From CAMCHP01 sp036835325 (lineage in GTDB: Bacteria; Bacteroidota; Bacteroidia; Flavobacteriales_D; Sanyastnellaceae): a stretch of DNA of 53,792 bases. Under the pieces are notes generated by a model, which was not told the origin of the DNA, searched no databases, and saw only the letters and a list, made by a program, of their open reading frames with translations. Position 1 is the stretch's first letter. The number at the start of each line of letters is the position of its first letter. Location of the stretch: the NCBI GenBank assembly GCA_036835325.1, contig DAITMF010000021.1:1-53792 (forward strand). The letters are read 5' to 3'. Below, in pieces: positions 31,964-40,849 of the stretch. The position numbers and the translations under genes are program-made.

Positions 31964-32559
31964 TCCCCATTCCGGGCAGTGAGCCCGACGCTTCGGGTCC
32001 AACAGCCGGTGCGGCGACCATCCCGCAGGATACCCTCATTAAAAAAGCGGCAACGCCGCTGACAGCCCCCACAGGGCAGCGTGCGCAGCGCCAAACGCCC
32101 TCTTTAAAGGCACAACTTGAAGCTCCAAAACCGGCTGAAATCTCTTCTGAAGCAGCCGGTGATGAACCCGAACGCGTGCTTGCCGGACCTCGCGAAACGG
32201 TCACAGAAGAAGCCCTTTACCGGGCATGGAAACAATTTGCCGACGACCACGTGGCTGAAGGCTCGCGCAGCTTGTACACGACCTTGACGGCAGAGCAGCC
32301 GGTCATTGATGGAGAACGAATTCGTTTCAAAATTCACAATGCCATTCAAGAGCGTGACCTCAATGAGATGCGCACTGAACTCATGGATTACTTGCGTAAA
32401 TCGCTCAATAACGTTGGGCTGCAGCTTGAAGTGGAGAGGGTACAAGAACAGGAGGTAAAGAAAGAGTTCCTCTCAGAGCGCGAGAAGTACGACCGCTTGG
32501 TTTCGAAAAACCCTTTGCTTGATGAGCTCCGCAAGCGGCTTGACCTCGATTTGAAATAA
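31948..32559 (+). CDS. dnaX: DnaX tau-specific C-terminal region (-1 frame)
   Basis: After a -1 shift at the A run, reading continues GRFSLIPIPGSEPD for 203 more residues, giving tau of about 575. The first ~75 residues are a Pro/Ala/Thr-rich linker. The rest (VTEEALYRAWKQFADDHV, LYTTLTAEQPVIDGERIRFKIHN, LRKSLNNVGLQLEVER) forms a compact alpha/beta domain like the C-terminal domain of tau that contacts polymerase or helicase. There is no usable start signal for a separate protein: the first ATG in the frame, near 32369, would lose most of the domain, and codon usage matches dnaX. Confidence 0.8.
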   Translation, partial: GRFSLIPIPGSEPDASGPTAGAATIPQDTLIKKAATPLTAPTGQRAQRQTPSLKAQLEAPKPAEISSEAAGDEPERVLAGPRETVTEEALYRAWKQFADDHVAEGSRSLYTTLTAEQPVIDGERIRFKIHNAIQERDLNEMRTELMDYLRKSLNNVGLQLEVERVQEQEVKKEFLSEREKYDRLVSKNPLLDELRKRLDLDLK

Positions 32560-32644
32560 GGCACCGGGTGTTTTTATTCAAAATTGATACACGGCGCGAA
32601 CTTTGATGAAACCGTGTTGTTGTTCACACAGTGAACTGAAACCC

Positions 32645-35050
32645 ATGCGTAGTTATCTGTTACTTGTAGCGCTTTTTTTGTCGTTTGTTCCCGCTTTTTC
32701 GCAGAACGGTGTTATTCGCGGAGTCGTTTCCGACGCACGTTCAAACGAGCCGGTACCCTTTGCCAGCGTTGTGATTCAAGGCCAAAGCAATGGCGCAAGT
32801 ACCGACCTCGATGGTAAGTTCGAAATCGGCACCCTGAATCCCGGTTTGTACAACCTCGAAGTTTCGTTTGTTGGCTACAAGAAGCAAGTGGTATTTGAAA
32901 TTGAAGTGACCAATGCGCGGGCAGCCTTTGTTGAGGTAAAGCTCGAAGAACAAGCCATTCAAGTAGATGCCGTAGAGATTGTAGGTTCGAGCATTCGCAA
33001 CCGCGAAGAAGCCCCTCTTTCGGTGCGAAAGATTGGTGCCAACGAGGTGAAACGCAACCCGGGAGGTAACCGTGACATTTCACAAGCCCTGCGCTCTTTG
33101 CCGGGTGTAGCTTCCACTCCGTCGTTTCGAAACGATATCATCATCCGCGGAGGTTCACCCAACGAGAACCGCTTCTACATTGACGGAATTGAAATTCCCA
33201 ACATCAACCACTTCGCAACCCAAGGCGCCAGCGGAGGTCCGGTCGGACTCATTAACGTCGATTTCATTGAAGATGTGGAGTTCTATTCGGGCGCTTTCCC
33301 CGCCGCCCGTGGAAATGCACTCAGTTCAGTGCTGGAGTTTGGGTTTAAGGAAGGCCGCAAAGACAAGCCCGCAGTGAACTTTGTGGTGGGTTCGAGCGAC
33401 ATTGGTTTGGTTTTTGATGGTCCGTTGTCAGAGAATACAACCCTCATCGCCAGCGCACGAAGGTCGTATTTGCAGTTCCTTTTCTCGGCGCTGAGGCTCC
33501 CATTCTTGCCGACGTACAATGACTTTCAATACAAGCTCACCCATAAGATTGACGACAAGAACCGCTTGACCTTCTTGGGCATCGGCGCAATTGATCAGTT
33601 CGCGTTGAACACTGATTTGGCGAGTGACCCCACGGCTGACGATTTTCTCGAAAACCAGTACATTCTCGACTTCTTGACCATCAACACCCAATGGAATTAC
33701 TCAACAGGGGTGAAGTGGGACCGCTTCGGTGAAAACGGTTTAACCACCGTTGTGGCCAGCCGCAACATGCTGAACAATCGTGCCTTCAAACACGAAGACA
33801 ATGACGAGTCGAAGCCTTTGACACTTGACTACGAGAGCCAAGAGATTGAGAACAAGTTCCGCGTTGAACGTCGTCAGTACCTCAGCGGCGGGTGGAAGAT
33901 GATGTACGGTGTGAGCTACGAATTCGCAAAATTCAATAACCGTTCTGAGTTTCAGCAATTCTCATTTTTGACAGGAGATGTAGTGCCTGTGAGTTTTTTC
34001 TCGGCGTTTGACATGCACAAGTACGGTGCATTCATTCAGTCAAGCCTGACCACGCTCAAAGAGCGCTTGGTGCTTTCAGGCGGTGTGCGGGTCGACGGCA
34101 ACGAGTACAGCAGCACCATGGCCAATCCGCTCAACCAGTTCTCGCCTCGTTTCTCAGCCAGTTACGCCCTTTCGCCGCGCCTGAGTGCCAACTTCAACAC
34201 GGGCATTTATTACCAACTCCCTGCCTATACCGTGCTCGGATTTCAGCGCGATGGCGTGCTCGTAAACCGGCAGAACGACGTTAGCTACATCAGCAACCGA
34301 CAACTCGTGGCCGGTCTTGCCTATGAACTTGGTGAACGCAACACTTCAGTCAGCGTAGAAGGCTTCTACAAGGGCTACCGCAACTATCCGTTCAGTGTCG
34401 ACAAGCAAATTGCCCTCGCCAACCTCGGTGCAGATTTTGGCGTCATCGGAAACGAAGAAGTGGTGTCAACATCGCTCGGGCGCGCTTATGGGGCAGAGTT
34501 CTTGCTGCAGCAACGCTTGTACAAAGGCTTCTACGGAATTCTTGCTTACACCTACGTGCGCAGCGAGTTTACCGATGGCAACGGTGAATACATTCCAAGC
34601 AGTTGGGACAGCCGTCATTTGATTTCATTTACAGGAGGGAAAAAGTTCAAGAAAAATTGGGAGTTGGGCACACGCTTCATCTTCTCAGGTGGATTGCCGT
34701 TTACCCCGTTCAACATTCCTGCGAGCATGAACATTGTGAACTGGCAGGTCGCCCCGCAGGGAATTCCCGATTTCGCTCAACTGAACTCGCAGCGCTTGGG
34801 TGCCTTTAACCAGTTTGATATCCGGATTGATAAGAAGTGGTTCTTCGAGAAATGGAGCCTCAATCTCTTCCTTGACATTCAGAATGCGCTGGGGGCCACA
34901 GTTCCGACACCGCCGGCACTCGACGTGCAGCGCGATGCATTGGGCAACCCCGTTGTTGACCCAAACAACCCGTCGGCTTTCATTCCGAATCTCTTTGACA
35001 CTTCAGCGGGGACCGTGCTGCCTAGCATCGGTATCATTGTAGAGCTCTAA
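32645..35050 (+). CDS. TonB-dependent outer-membrane receptor with CarboxypepD-reg-like domain
   Basis: 801 residues from ATG 32645. Signal peptide about 1-20 (VPAFSQ). A carboxypeptidase-regulatory-like beta-sandwich spans about 21-105 (VIRGVVSDARSNEPVPFASVVIQG ... LYNLEVSFVGYKKQV). The plug is about 120-240 (ISQALRSLPGVAS, FRNDIIIRGGSPNENRFYIDG) and a 22-strand barrel follows, ending VLPSIGIIVEL. Imports an unknown ligand using TonB energy. No SusD-like gene follows, so it is not a classical Sus glycan pair. Downstream is the convergent Hsp15-like gene, 6 bases away. Confidence 0.92.
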   Translation: MRSYLLLVALFLSFVPAFSQNGVIRGVVSDARSNEPVPFASVVIQGQSNGASTDLDGKFEIGTLNPGLYNLEVSFVGYKKQVVFEIEVTNARAAFVEVKLEEQAIQVDAVEIVGSSIRNREEAPLSVRKIGANEVKRNPGGNRDISQALRSLPGVASTPSFRNDIIIRGGSPNENRFYIDGIEIPNINHFATQGASGGPVGLINVDFIEDVEFYSGAFPAARGNALSSVLEFGFKEGRKDKPAVNFVVGSSDIGLVFDGPLSENTTLIASARRSYLQFLFSALRLPFLPTYNDFQYKLTHKIDDKNRLTFLGIGAIDQFALNTDLASDPTADDFLENQYILDFLTINTQWNYSTGVKWDRFGENGLTTVVASRNMLNNRAFKHEDNDESKPLTLDYESQEIENKFRVERRQYLSGGWKMMYGVSYEFAKFNNRSEFQQFSFLTGDVVPVSFFSAFDMHKYGAFIQSSLTTLKERLVLSGGVRVDGNEYSSTMANPLNQFSPRFSASYALSPRLSANFNTGIYYQLPAYTVLGFQRDGVLVNRQNDVSYISNRQLVAGLAYELGERNTSVSVEGFYKGYRNYPFSVDKQIALANLGADFGVIGNEEVVSTSLGRAYGAEFLLQQRLYKGFYGILAYTYVRSEFTDGNGEYIPSSWDSRHLISFTGGKKFKKNWELGTRFIFSGGLPFTPFNIPASMNIVNWQVAPQGIPDFAQLNSQRLGAFNQFDIRIDKKWFFEKWSLNLFLDIQNALGATVPTPPALDVQRDALGNPVVDPNNPSAFIPNLFDTSAGTVLPSIGIIVEL

Positions 35051-35056
35051 GGTGAT

Positions 35057-35416
35057 TTAGCCGAAGAAGCGGTCAATGTCGCGTCGATCGCGTTTGGTGG
35101 GGCGACCCACTCCGCGTTGACGTTGGTTTTCGCCCTCGCGGATCATTTGCAATTTCAACCGTTCTTCTTCAGGGGTGATGTCGAGGGCGTACTCACTCAC
35201 CAATGGCGGACCCACCCTCGACGACGGAAAGGCAATGACCTTCCATTTGAAGTGAACAGCTCCTTTCCGAATGGTGATTTCTTCTCCGGATTTTACTTCG
35301 CGCGAAGGTTTGACAAGCTCACCGGCAACGGAGATGCGTCCGTCACGGCAAGCATCGGTTGCCAAGGTTCGCGTTTTATACACCCGGATGCACCAAAGGT
35401 ACTTGTCGATACGCAT
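35057..35416 (-). CDS. hslR: S4-domain RNA-binding protein, Hsp15-like
   Basis: 119 residues. The S4 domain fills about 1-60 (MRIDKYLWCIRVYKTRTLATDACRDG, ISVAGELVKPSREVKSGEEITI) and a basic tail follows (QRGVGRPTKRDRRDIDRFF). Hsp15 proteins bind stalled 50S subunits carrying peptidyl-tRNA. Last gene of the bat operon, 5 bases downstream of batE, an interesting link between stress and translation rescue. Confidence 0.85.
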   Translation of the reverse strand: MRIDKYLWCIRVYKTRTLATDACRDGRISVAGELVKPSREVKSGEEITIRKGAVHFKWKVIAFPSSRVGPPLVSEYALDITPEEERLKLQMIREGENQRQRGVGRPTKRDRRDIDRFFG

Positions 35417-35421
35417 GGTGC

Positions 35422-36183
35422 TTAGATCGTTTCAATCGTTTCGGCCAATACCCAACCTACGCGGCCGTTGGCCAGTTTGATTTCAAACCATTCACCGCGT
35501 TGCTGACGAATCTTCACCTTGGTGCCTTCGTGCAGCACGAAGGCATTGTTTTCGTTGGATGACGGGCCGTTTTTAACCTCAACTGAAGCTGCCAAGATAA
35601 CCGCTTCGGTATTGGCTTCAATGCGGTTCATGGTTGCGTTGGCCATCCCATAGGCCGTGAATCCAATGAAAATGCAGGCCACCCCAAGTGCAAAGAACGC
35701 ACGTTTGAAGGCAGGCTTGCCCGCGAAGAGCCATCCCGCAAGGAAACTAAAACCAAACAGTTGGAAGAGAATCGCCAAGATTGACCACAAGGGCAAGCGT
35801 GCCGAAGCCGTGAGCACCGTCCATAGATTTTCAACGCCCATGCTTGGCAATTCGGCAATGCGATCGGCCATGCGTTCGTTTGCGATGGTAAGATTTACTT
35901 GAAGGTCGTCATCGGTTGGTTTGATACGTCGTGCGCGCTCGTAATTGAGAATGCTGCGGCCCAATTCACCGGTTCGAAATGCCGCATTTCCGGCATTGTA
36001 CCAAAGTTCGAAGCTGCTGAATTCTGTTGCAACAGAGTCGTACAAGGCGAGGGCTGTGGCAAACTCTCCGGCTTCGTAGGCTGTGTTGGCCTGTGCGAAT
36101 AGTTGTTCAGCTTCAGAGCGGTCAAAGGCCAACGAAGCGGTAGCGAAAAGCAAGGAGATGATGAGGGTTGCGGTTGTTTTCAT
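35422..36183 (-). CDS. batE: BatE: TPR, two membrane helices and SH3-like domain
   Basis: 253 residues. Signal peptide about 1-19, two TPR repeats (about 25-100: AEQLFAQANTAYEAGEFATALALYDSV, ELWYNAGNAAFRTGELGRSILNYERARRIKP), two transmembrane helices (about 130-185) and a C-terminal bacterial SH3-like domain (LHEGTKVKIRQQRGEWFEIKLANGRVGWV). This architecture matches BatE of the Bacteroides aerotolerance operon. The start ATG overlaps the batD stop by one base. The role of Bat proteins is still debated: export of reducing power, envelope stress, or chaperone-like control by MoxR. Confidence 0.88.
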   Translation of the reverse strand: MKTTATLIISLLFATASLAFDRSEAEQLFAQANTAYEAGEFATALALYDSVATEFSSFELWYNAGNAAFRTGELGRSILNYERARRIKPTDDDLQVNLTIANERMADRIAELPSMGVENLWTVLTASARLPLWSILAILFQLFGFSFLAGWLFAGKPAFKRAFFALGVACIFIGFTAYGMANATMNRIEANTEAVILAASVEVKNGPSSNENNAFVLHEGTKVKIRQQRGEWFEIKLANGRVGWVLAETIETI

Positions 36184-37877
36184 CAGGCGGCTTCAAGGTC
36201 GTTAATGATGCTTCGTGCTGCTTCAAGCAGGTTTTGCGGGGCTTCGGCCGCAGCCGGAGCATAGCGCGCCATCCCACATTTTTCGTAAAGGCCAATGAAA
36301 CGACCTGCGAGCTCCGGCGAACTGTGTTCCTGTACCGCTTTTCGCAGGCCAGAGGTGTTGAGTTGGCTGCGGTCAAGTCCGAATTTATCGAGGGCGTAGT
36401 GCTCCAATCCTTTGCCAAGGGCGACATAGAATTGATCGGGATTGCCCGTCAATGCTTCGGCTTCTTTCAGCCATTTTTTCACCGATCGGCCGGCTTTTTT
36501 ACGCCGCGTGCCGCGTTCATCGGCCGCTTCAGCATCTCGCCTTCGGCGGATGAGGATGGCTGCTCCAAAAAGCAGCACCGGGAGCGCATAAACGAAGTAG
36601 AACACTCCACTGCCAAAAAACAACCCGCTTGGCCTGACGAGCAAACCGGGTGTTGGCCGAATGAAGTGGATGTCTTCGTTCAAGACTTGCACATCTGATT
36701 TGCTGTTGAAGCTGTAGTTCAAATCGGCTGCGCCACTGCCTTTTTCAACCTCAAGTTCGATGCGTTCTGCCGGGGTGGTGACGTACTTGCCGTCTTTTGG
36801 CGAATACCACGACATGGCAGGGATGTCAATCGTGTAGTTGCCGGCGCTTCGCGGAATCACCAAGTAGTCGAATTTGCGTGAACCGTTCATGCCTCCGGTA
36901 TTGACGATTATACGGTCAAGTACCTCAGGGTCGTACACTTCCAAATCGGCAGGCCAGTCAATTTTCGGCTCTTGCAGCAAACGAAGGTTGCCTTTTCCGC
37001 TGAATGTGATGGAGAGGTTCACGGCTTCATTCGCCTTGAGATGGGTGGTGTTGGTTTCGGCTTTGACGTCAAGTTGCTGGTAGGTACCCAAGAAGTTGGT
37101 CGGCTTATTCTCAGGCAATGGCAGCACTTCGATGGTGATGGGTTTGCTGCTGGCCGTAACCCGTTGGCGATTCCAAATTGACCCAACGATGCCCGACATG
37201 TTGAAGCCCTCAAGCGTGAACGTGCCTGTTTTTTGGGGGAACAGGACATCAATCTTCAGTGTGGCGACTTGGTAGCGTTGGCCATTGACCAACTGGGTTT
37301 CCCACCGCGCTTGGTTATCAGTGACCGGTTCGGGCCAAAATCCGGGCATGTCGGGGAATTCATAGTCTTCGGGCCTGAAATTGCCAAACAGTTGGTACAC
37401 TTTGTACTGAAGCACCAGCGCTTCGCCCAGGTAAACGCGTCGTTTTGACGGCTCAATAGTGACTGCGAAATTTCCTGAAATGGCCGTATTTCCCTGCCCC
37501 GAAGTTCCACTCACCTTGAGTTTAATCGGTTCAGTTTCGAGCACGCCCGCAGTGGTTCGAACCTTTTGCGCAGGAACTTCGAAAACACCTTCTTTTAGAG
37601 CTTTGTATGACCATGTGTAGGTGTATTCAGACGAGCGTTGGCCGTTGAGCTTCTTGACTTGCGAGCCCACCGCCGGACCAAACAGCAACTGCAAGCCATC
37701 AATGCTTGGGGTGTTCATATTCCCTTGGCTGTTGGTAATCGCAATGGTGAGATTTACTTGTTCTCCCGGCAGCACAGGGTTGCGGTCAAGCCTAGCCTCC
37801 ACCTTAACTTCTTGAGCAAAGATGAACGCGGGTAGCACAAGCAACCAAGCCAGCAGTATGTTACCAGTCTTTCTCAA
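36183..37877 (-). CDS. batD: BatD family protein
   Basis: 564 residues. Signal peptide about 1-21 (PAFIFAQ), then tandem immunoglobulin-like beta domains (VKVEARLDRNPVLPGEQVNLTIAI; YTWSYKALKEGVFEVPAQKV; LVLQYKVYQLFGNFRPEDYEFPD), a transmembrane helix at about 425-443 followed by a RRRRDAEAADERGTRRKK cluster and a C-terminal helical cytoplasmic domain. This is the BatD layout. Overlaps batC by 17 bases and batE by one. Confidence 0.9.
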   Translation of the reverse strand: MRKTGNILLAWLLVLPAFIFAQEVKVEARLDRNPVLPGEQVNLTIAITNSQGNMNTPSIDGLQLLFGPAVGSQVKKLNGQRSSEYTYTWSYKALKEGVFEVPAQKVRTTAGVLETEPIKLKVSGTSGQGNTAISGNFAVTIEPSKRRVYLGEALVLQYKVYQLFGNFRPEDYEFPDMPGFWPEPVTDNQARWETQLVNGQRYQVATLKIDVLFPQKTGTFTLEGFNMSGIVGSIWNRQRVTASSKPITIEVLPLPENKPTNFLGTYQQLDVKAETNTTHLKANEAVNLSITFSGKGNLRLLQEPKIDWPADLEVYDPEVLDRIIVNTGGMNGSRKFDYLVIPRSAGNYTIDIPAMSWYSPKDGKYVTTPAERIELEVEKGSGAADLNYSFNSKSDVQVLNEDIHFIRPTPGLLVRPSGLFFGSGVFYFVYALPVLLFGAAILIRRRRDAEAADERGTRRKKAGRSVKKWLKEAEALTGNPDQFYVALGKGLEHYALDKFGLDRSQLNTSGLRKAVQEHSSPELAGRFIGLYEKCGMARYAPAAAEAPQNLLEAARSIINDLEAA

Positions 37878-38670
37878 TGTTCTTTGATTTGGAGTCGTTT
37901 TTCTTATTTCGAAGCTGTTGCATCAATGCGCGCTCTTTCCGGTTGAGCTCATCAAGCATGCGTTCGGCATCTTCTTTGCTGATTTGCCCGGGCTTCATTT
38001 CTTGTCCTTGACCTTGCTCTTGTTGCTCTTGTTGCTCTTGCCCTTGCTCTTGTTGGTCTTGTCCTTGCTGATCTTGTGGCTCATCTTTGTCTTTGCCGTT
38101 CTCGTTCTGCTCTTGCTGCTCGTTCTCTTTCTCTTGCTGTTCTTTCTCTTGCTGGTCTTTATTTTTCTGGTCTTGCTCTTGCTCTTGTTTGATCTGTTCC
38201 ATAGCAAAGGCCAAGTTGTGCCTTGCATCGTCGTCGTATGGATTCTTGCGCAGCGCCTCTTTGTAAGCCTCAATGGCTTCAGCCGTTTTGTTCTGTTTCA
38301 TGAGTGCGTTGCCACGGTTGTAGGCCGCACGTGAGCGCTCTTCGGGTGTGCTTGCCAGTTGTTCGGCTGATTGGTACATCTTCACGGCTTCGTCATGGGC
38401 ATCTTGACGGAAGGCGCTATTGCCTCCGTTGAAGCTTGCCACTTTACTTGAGCCAAGGTTTTGCGCTGCGCGGATGAGGCTGTCAGTGTCGGCAAAACGG
38501 CCTTCACGGTAGGCGGCATTTGCCTCTGACAGCAATTTGCGCTGCTCACGTGTGAGCTGGGCCGACGCTGCAGCGCCTATAAAAATGAGAACAACCAACA
38601 CAACGATTGCTTTCACCCACTGGCAGATAAACGGGAAATGTACTACGCTATTCGCCATCGTGTTTTCCAT
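37861..38670 (-). CDS. batC: BatC: TPR protein with Gln/Glu-rich tail
   Basis: 269 residues from ATG 38670 (ATG 38658 is also possible). Membrane or signal helix about 19-37, three or four TPR repeats (about 40-155: LLSEANAAYREGRFADTDSLI, ASFNGGNSAFRQDAHDEAVKMY, AYNRGNALMKQNKTAEAIEAYKEAL), then a low-complexity E/Q/K/N-rich region (about 158-228) and a short C-terminal helix rich in charged residues. Overlaps batB by 28 bases and batD by 17, so translation is probably coupled. Confidence 0.9.
   Translation of the reverse strand: MENTMANSVVHFPFICQWVKAIVVLVVLIFIGAAASAQLTREQRKLLSEANAAYREGRFADTDSLIRAAQNLGSSKVASFNGGNSAFRQDAHDEAVKMYQSAEQLASTPEERSRAAYNRGNALMKQNKTAEAIEAYKEALRKNPYDDDARHNLAFAMEQIKQEQEQDQKNKDQQEKEQQEKENEQQEQNENGKDKDEPQDQQGQDQQEQGQEQQEQQEQGQGQEMKPGQISKEDAERMLDELNRKERALMQQLRNKKNDSKSKNIEKDW
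37997..38192 (-). repeat. Low-complexity Gln/Glu codon repeat in batC
   Basis: A roughly 195-base stretch of irregular CAA/GAG/GAA/CAG codons encoding mostly Q, E, K and N with a 6- to 9-base periodicity (CTCTTG units on the plus strand). A likely site of repeat-length variation. Confidence 0.7.
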
Positions 38671-39785
38671 TTTCGGGTTCCTACCAATGCCTGAAGCAAA
38701 ATCAGCACCAACGCTGCGCCGGCGAAGAGATGGTACAAATGCTCATGGTCAGTAAAACTGGCAGCACCAGTTTCACCTTTTTCCAATTCGTTCATGGCAT
38801 CGAACACCGGGCGGAGGCTGACACCGTTGGCGTTACTGCGCACAAAGGTGCCATTTCCTGCTTTTACAAGGTCAATCAATAAGTTCTCGTTCAAGGCCGA
38901 TACCACGGTGTTGCCTGATTGATCGGTGTGAAAACCCGTCCGCTGTCCTCTGCTGTTGTATTTTGGAATGGGGGCTCCGCCGGGTAATCCGGCGCCGATG
39001 GCGCACACCACAGCCCCGGCAGTAGCGGCATCGGTCGCTGCGCGAACGGCATCGTCTTCGTGGTTTTCGCCGTCGGTGATGAGCAGTACCATTCGGCCGG
39101 CATCGCTTTCAGGGTCGAAACTTTGCATGCACAAATCAATGGCAGCGCCAATGGCTGTGCCTTGAACCGGCACAATGCCTGGGTGAATCGCATCAAGAAA
39201 AAGCCGTGCCGATTGCACGTCATTGGTCAACGGCAGCTGCACATAGGCGTCGCCGGCGAAAATCACAATGCCAATGCGGTTCCCTTCCAGTTGTTTAATC
39301 AACCGTTCGATGGTGCGCTTGGCTTGCTCGATGCGGCTCGGCTGCACGTCTTCAGCCATCATGCTGTTTGATACGTCGAGTGCGACCATTAAATCAATGC
39401 CTTGCGCTTCTACTTCTTCAATTTTTGAGCCAATTTTCGGACCAAGCAGCGCAACAATCATCGCAAACACTGCAGTGCGCCATAAGACGTACCGCAGAAC
39501 CACCCTCGTGGGCGAGATCATAGGGGCAACAATGGGCAATACCTGTGCTCCGGCCAAACGCTTCAAGGCTCGGTTTCTCCAAACGAGCGAGGCAATAAAC
39601 ACCAAACTCATCAATGGTGACGCCAGCAGCAAGGGTCGCCATTCTTCATGGTGGAGCGCAATGCTTGGGTCAAACTTCTTCAAGGTGACGAAAATGCCTA
39701 CCAACCCTGCGAAGAGCGACAGCTCAAGCACGACGAGCAACGCCGTGATGCCTCCAATTCGGTATGTGTTTCTTCCTCGGTTCAT
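38643..39785 (-). CDS. batB: BatB: VWA-domain membrane protein
   Basis: 380 residues. N-terminal helices at about 12-34, 52-68 and 100-117 and a C-terminal helix at about 350-366 anchor a von Willebrand A domain (about 130-320). The MIDAS is DVSNSMMAED (D-x-S-x-S), with the T of PVQGTAIG and the D of LITDGENHED. Overlaps batA by ATGA and batC by 28 bases. Confidence 0.93.
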   Translation of the reverse strand: MNRGRNTYRIGGITALLVVLELSLFAGLVGIFVTLKKFDPSIALHHEEWRPLLLASPLMSLVFIASLVWRNRALKRLAGAQVLPIVAPMISPTRVVLRYVLWRTAVFAMIVALLGPKIGSKIEEVEAQGIDLMVALDVSNSMMAEDVQPSRIEQAKRTIERLIKQLEGNRIGIVIFAGDAYVQLPLTNDVQSARLFLDAIHPGIVPVQGTAIGAAIDLCMQSFDPESDAGRMVLLITDGENHEDDAVRAATDAATAGAVVCAIGAGLPGGAPIPKYNSRGQRTGFHTDQSGNTVVSALNENLLIDLVKAGNGTFVRSNANGVSLRPVFDAMNELEKGETGAASFTDHEHLYHLFAGAALVLILLQALVGTRKWKTRWRIA

Positions 39786-40849
39786 AGTGCTGTGCGCAAA
39801 ACTGTTTTTCGCAAGATGAACTCGAGCAAGAACACGGCCAAAGCAGCAAGAATAAACGGGAAGTACTCTTCCTTGCGGCGGCTGTACTGGATCACATTGA
39901 ACCGTGTTTTTTCAAGTTGGTCAATTTCAGTGTAGATGCTTTCCAACTTGCTACGGCTTGTAGCCCTGAAATACTTTCCGCCGGTGAGGTCGGCTATGTC
40001 GTGCATGAGGTCTTCATCGATTTCAACGTCGACCCAGTCAAAAACGAATTGACCATTGACAATGCCGACCGGGCTGCGGGCCTTTCCGATAGTGCCCACT
40101 CCTATGGTGTACACCCGAATGCCATACACCTCGGCCAATTGGGCGGCATCCATGGGGTCAATAATACCGGCGTTGTTCATTCCGTCAGTCATGAGAATGA
40201 CCACATTGCTGTTGCCTTGGGCTTCTTTCAGTCGGTTAACAGCCGTAGCCAAACCTGAGCCAATGGCCGTACCGGGCTCAAGCAAACCGGTGCGGATCTC
40301 TCTGAGCGTGTTTTTGACAACACGGTGGTCGGTGGTGAGCGGAACCTGCGTGATGCTTTCGGCTTCGTACACCACAACGCCAATGCGGTCATTCGGGCGG
40401 GCAGTGATGAACTCTTCGGCAACCGCTTTGGCACTTTCGAGTCGGTTGGGCTCAAAGTCTTTCGAAAGCATGCTCGATGAAACGTCCATCGTTAACACAA
40501 TGTTGATGCCTTCCCGGGTCATGTCTTCGTAGCTCGATGTTGACTGAGGACGCGCAGCCACAAGCGTGAGCAAGGCAATGCCAAGCATAGTCAATAGGTT
40601 GAGCCATGTGCGGTTTAGCTGAGGCAATGGCCTCAACCACGACTTCGCCGGCGCAGAAAAGGCGTAATCGGCAGTCACCTTATCAGAGAAAAACACCTCC
40701 TTGAACATGAGAATAGGCAAAATCAACAAGGCCCAAAGCCAGTCTGGGTTTGCCAATTCAAAGTAGTTACGCACTTCGTTCACACCAAACCCAATGACGG
40801 CAATTAGAACTCCATGGATCACCAACGCTATGAATTTGGCCTTACTCAT
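39782..40849 (-). CDS. batA: BatA: VWA-domain membrane protein
   Basis: 355 residues from ATG 40849, chosen because the longer frame runs inside the upstream gene. Helices at about 7-22, 35-46 and 75-95 and at the C-terminus (FILAALAVFLLEFIL) flank a VWA domain with MIDAS TMDVSSSMLSKD, EPGTAIGSG and LMTDGMNNAG. Paralogous with BatB; the two probably form a membrane complex with BatC-E. Overlaps both neighbours. Confidence 0.93.
   Translation of the reverse strand: MSKAKFIALVIHGVLIAVIGFGVNEVRNYFELANPDWLWALLILPILMFKEVFFSDKVTADYAFSAPAKSWLRPLPQLNRTWLNLLTMLGIALLTLVAARPQSTSSYEDMTREGINIVLTMDVSSSMLSKDFEPNRLESAKAVAEEFITARPNDRIGVVVYEAESITQVPLTTDHRVVKNTLREIRTGLLEPGTAIGSGLATAVNRLKEAQGNSNVVILMTDGMNNAGIIDPMDAAQLAEVYGIRVYTIGVGTIGKARSPVGIVNGQFVFDWVDVEIDEDLMHDIADLTGGKYFRATSRSKLESIYTEIDQLEKTRFNVIQYSRRKEEYFPFILAALAVFLLEFILRKTVLRTAL

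Noticed and set aside
31960..32559. Stand-alone 199-residue gene downstream of dnaX
   Set aside because: The frame is continuous with the dnaX A-run and encodes tau-like sequence; it is the recoded C-terminus, not a separate gene.
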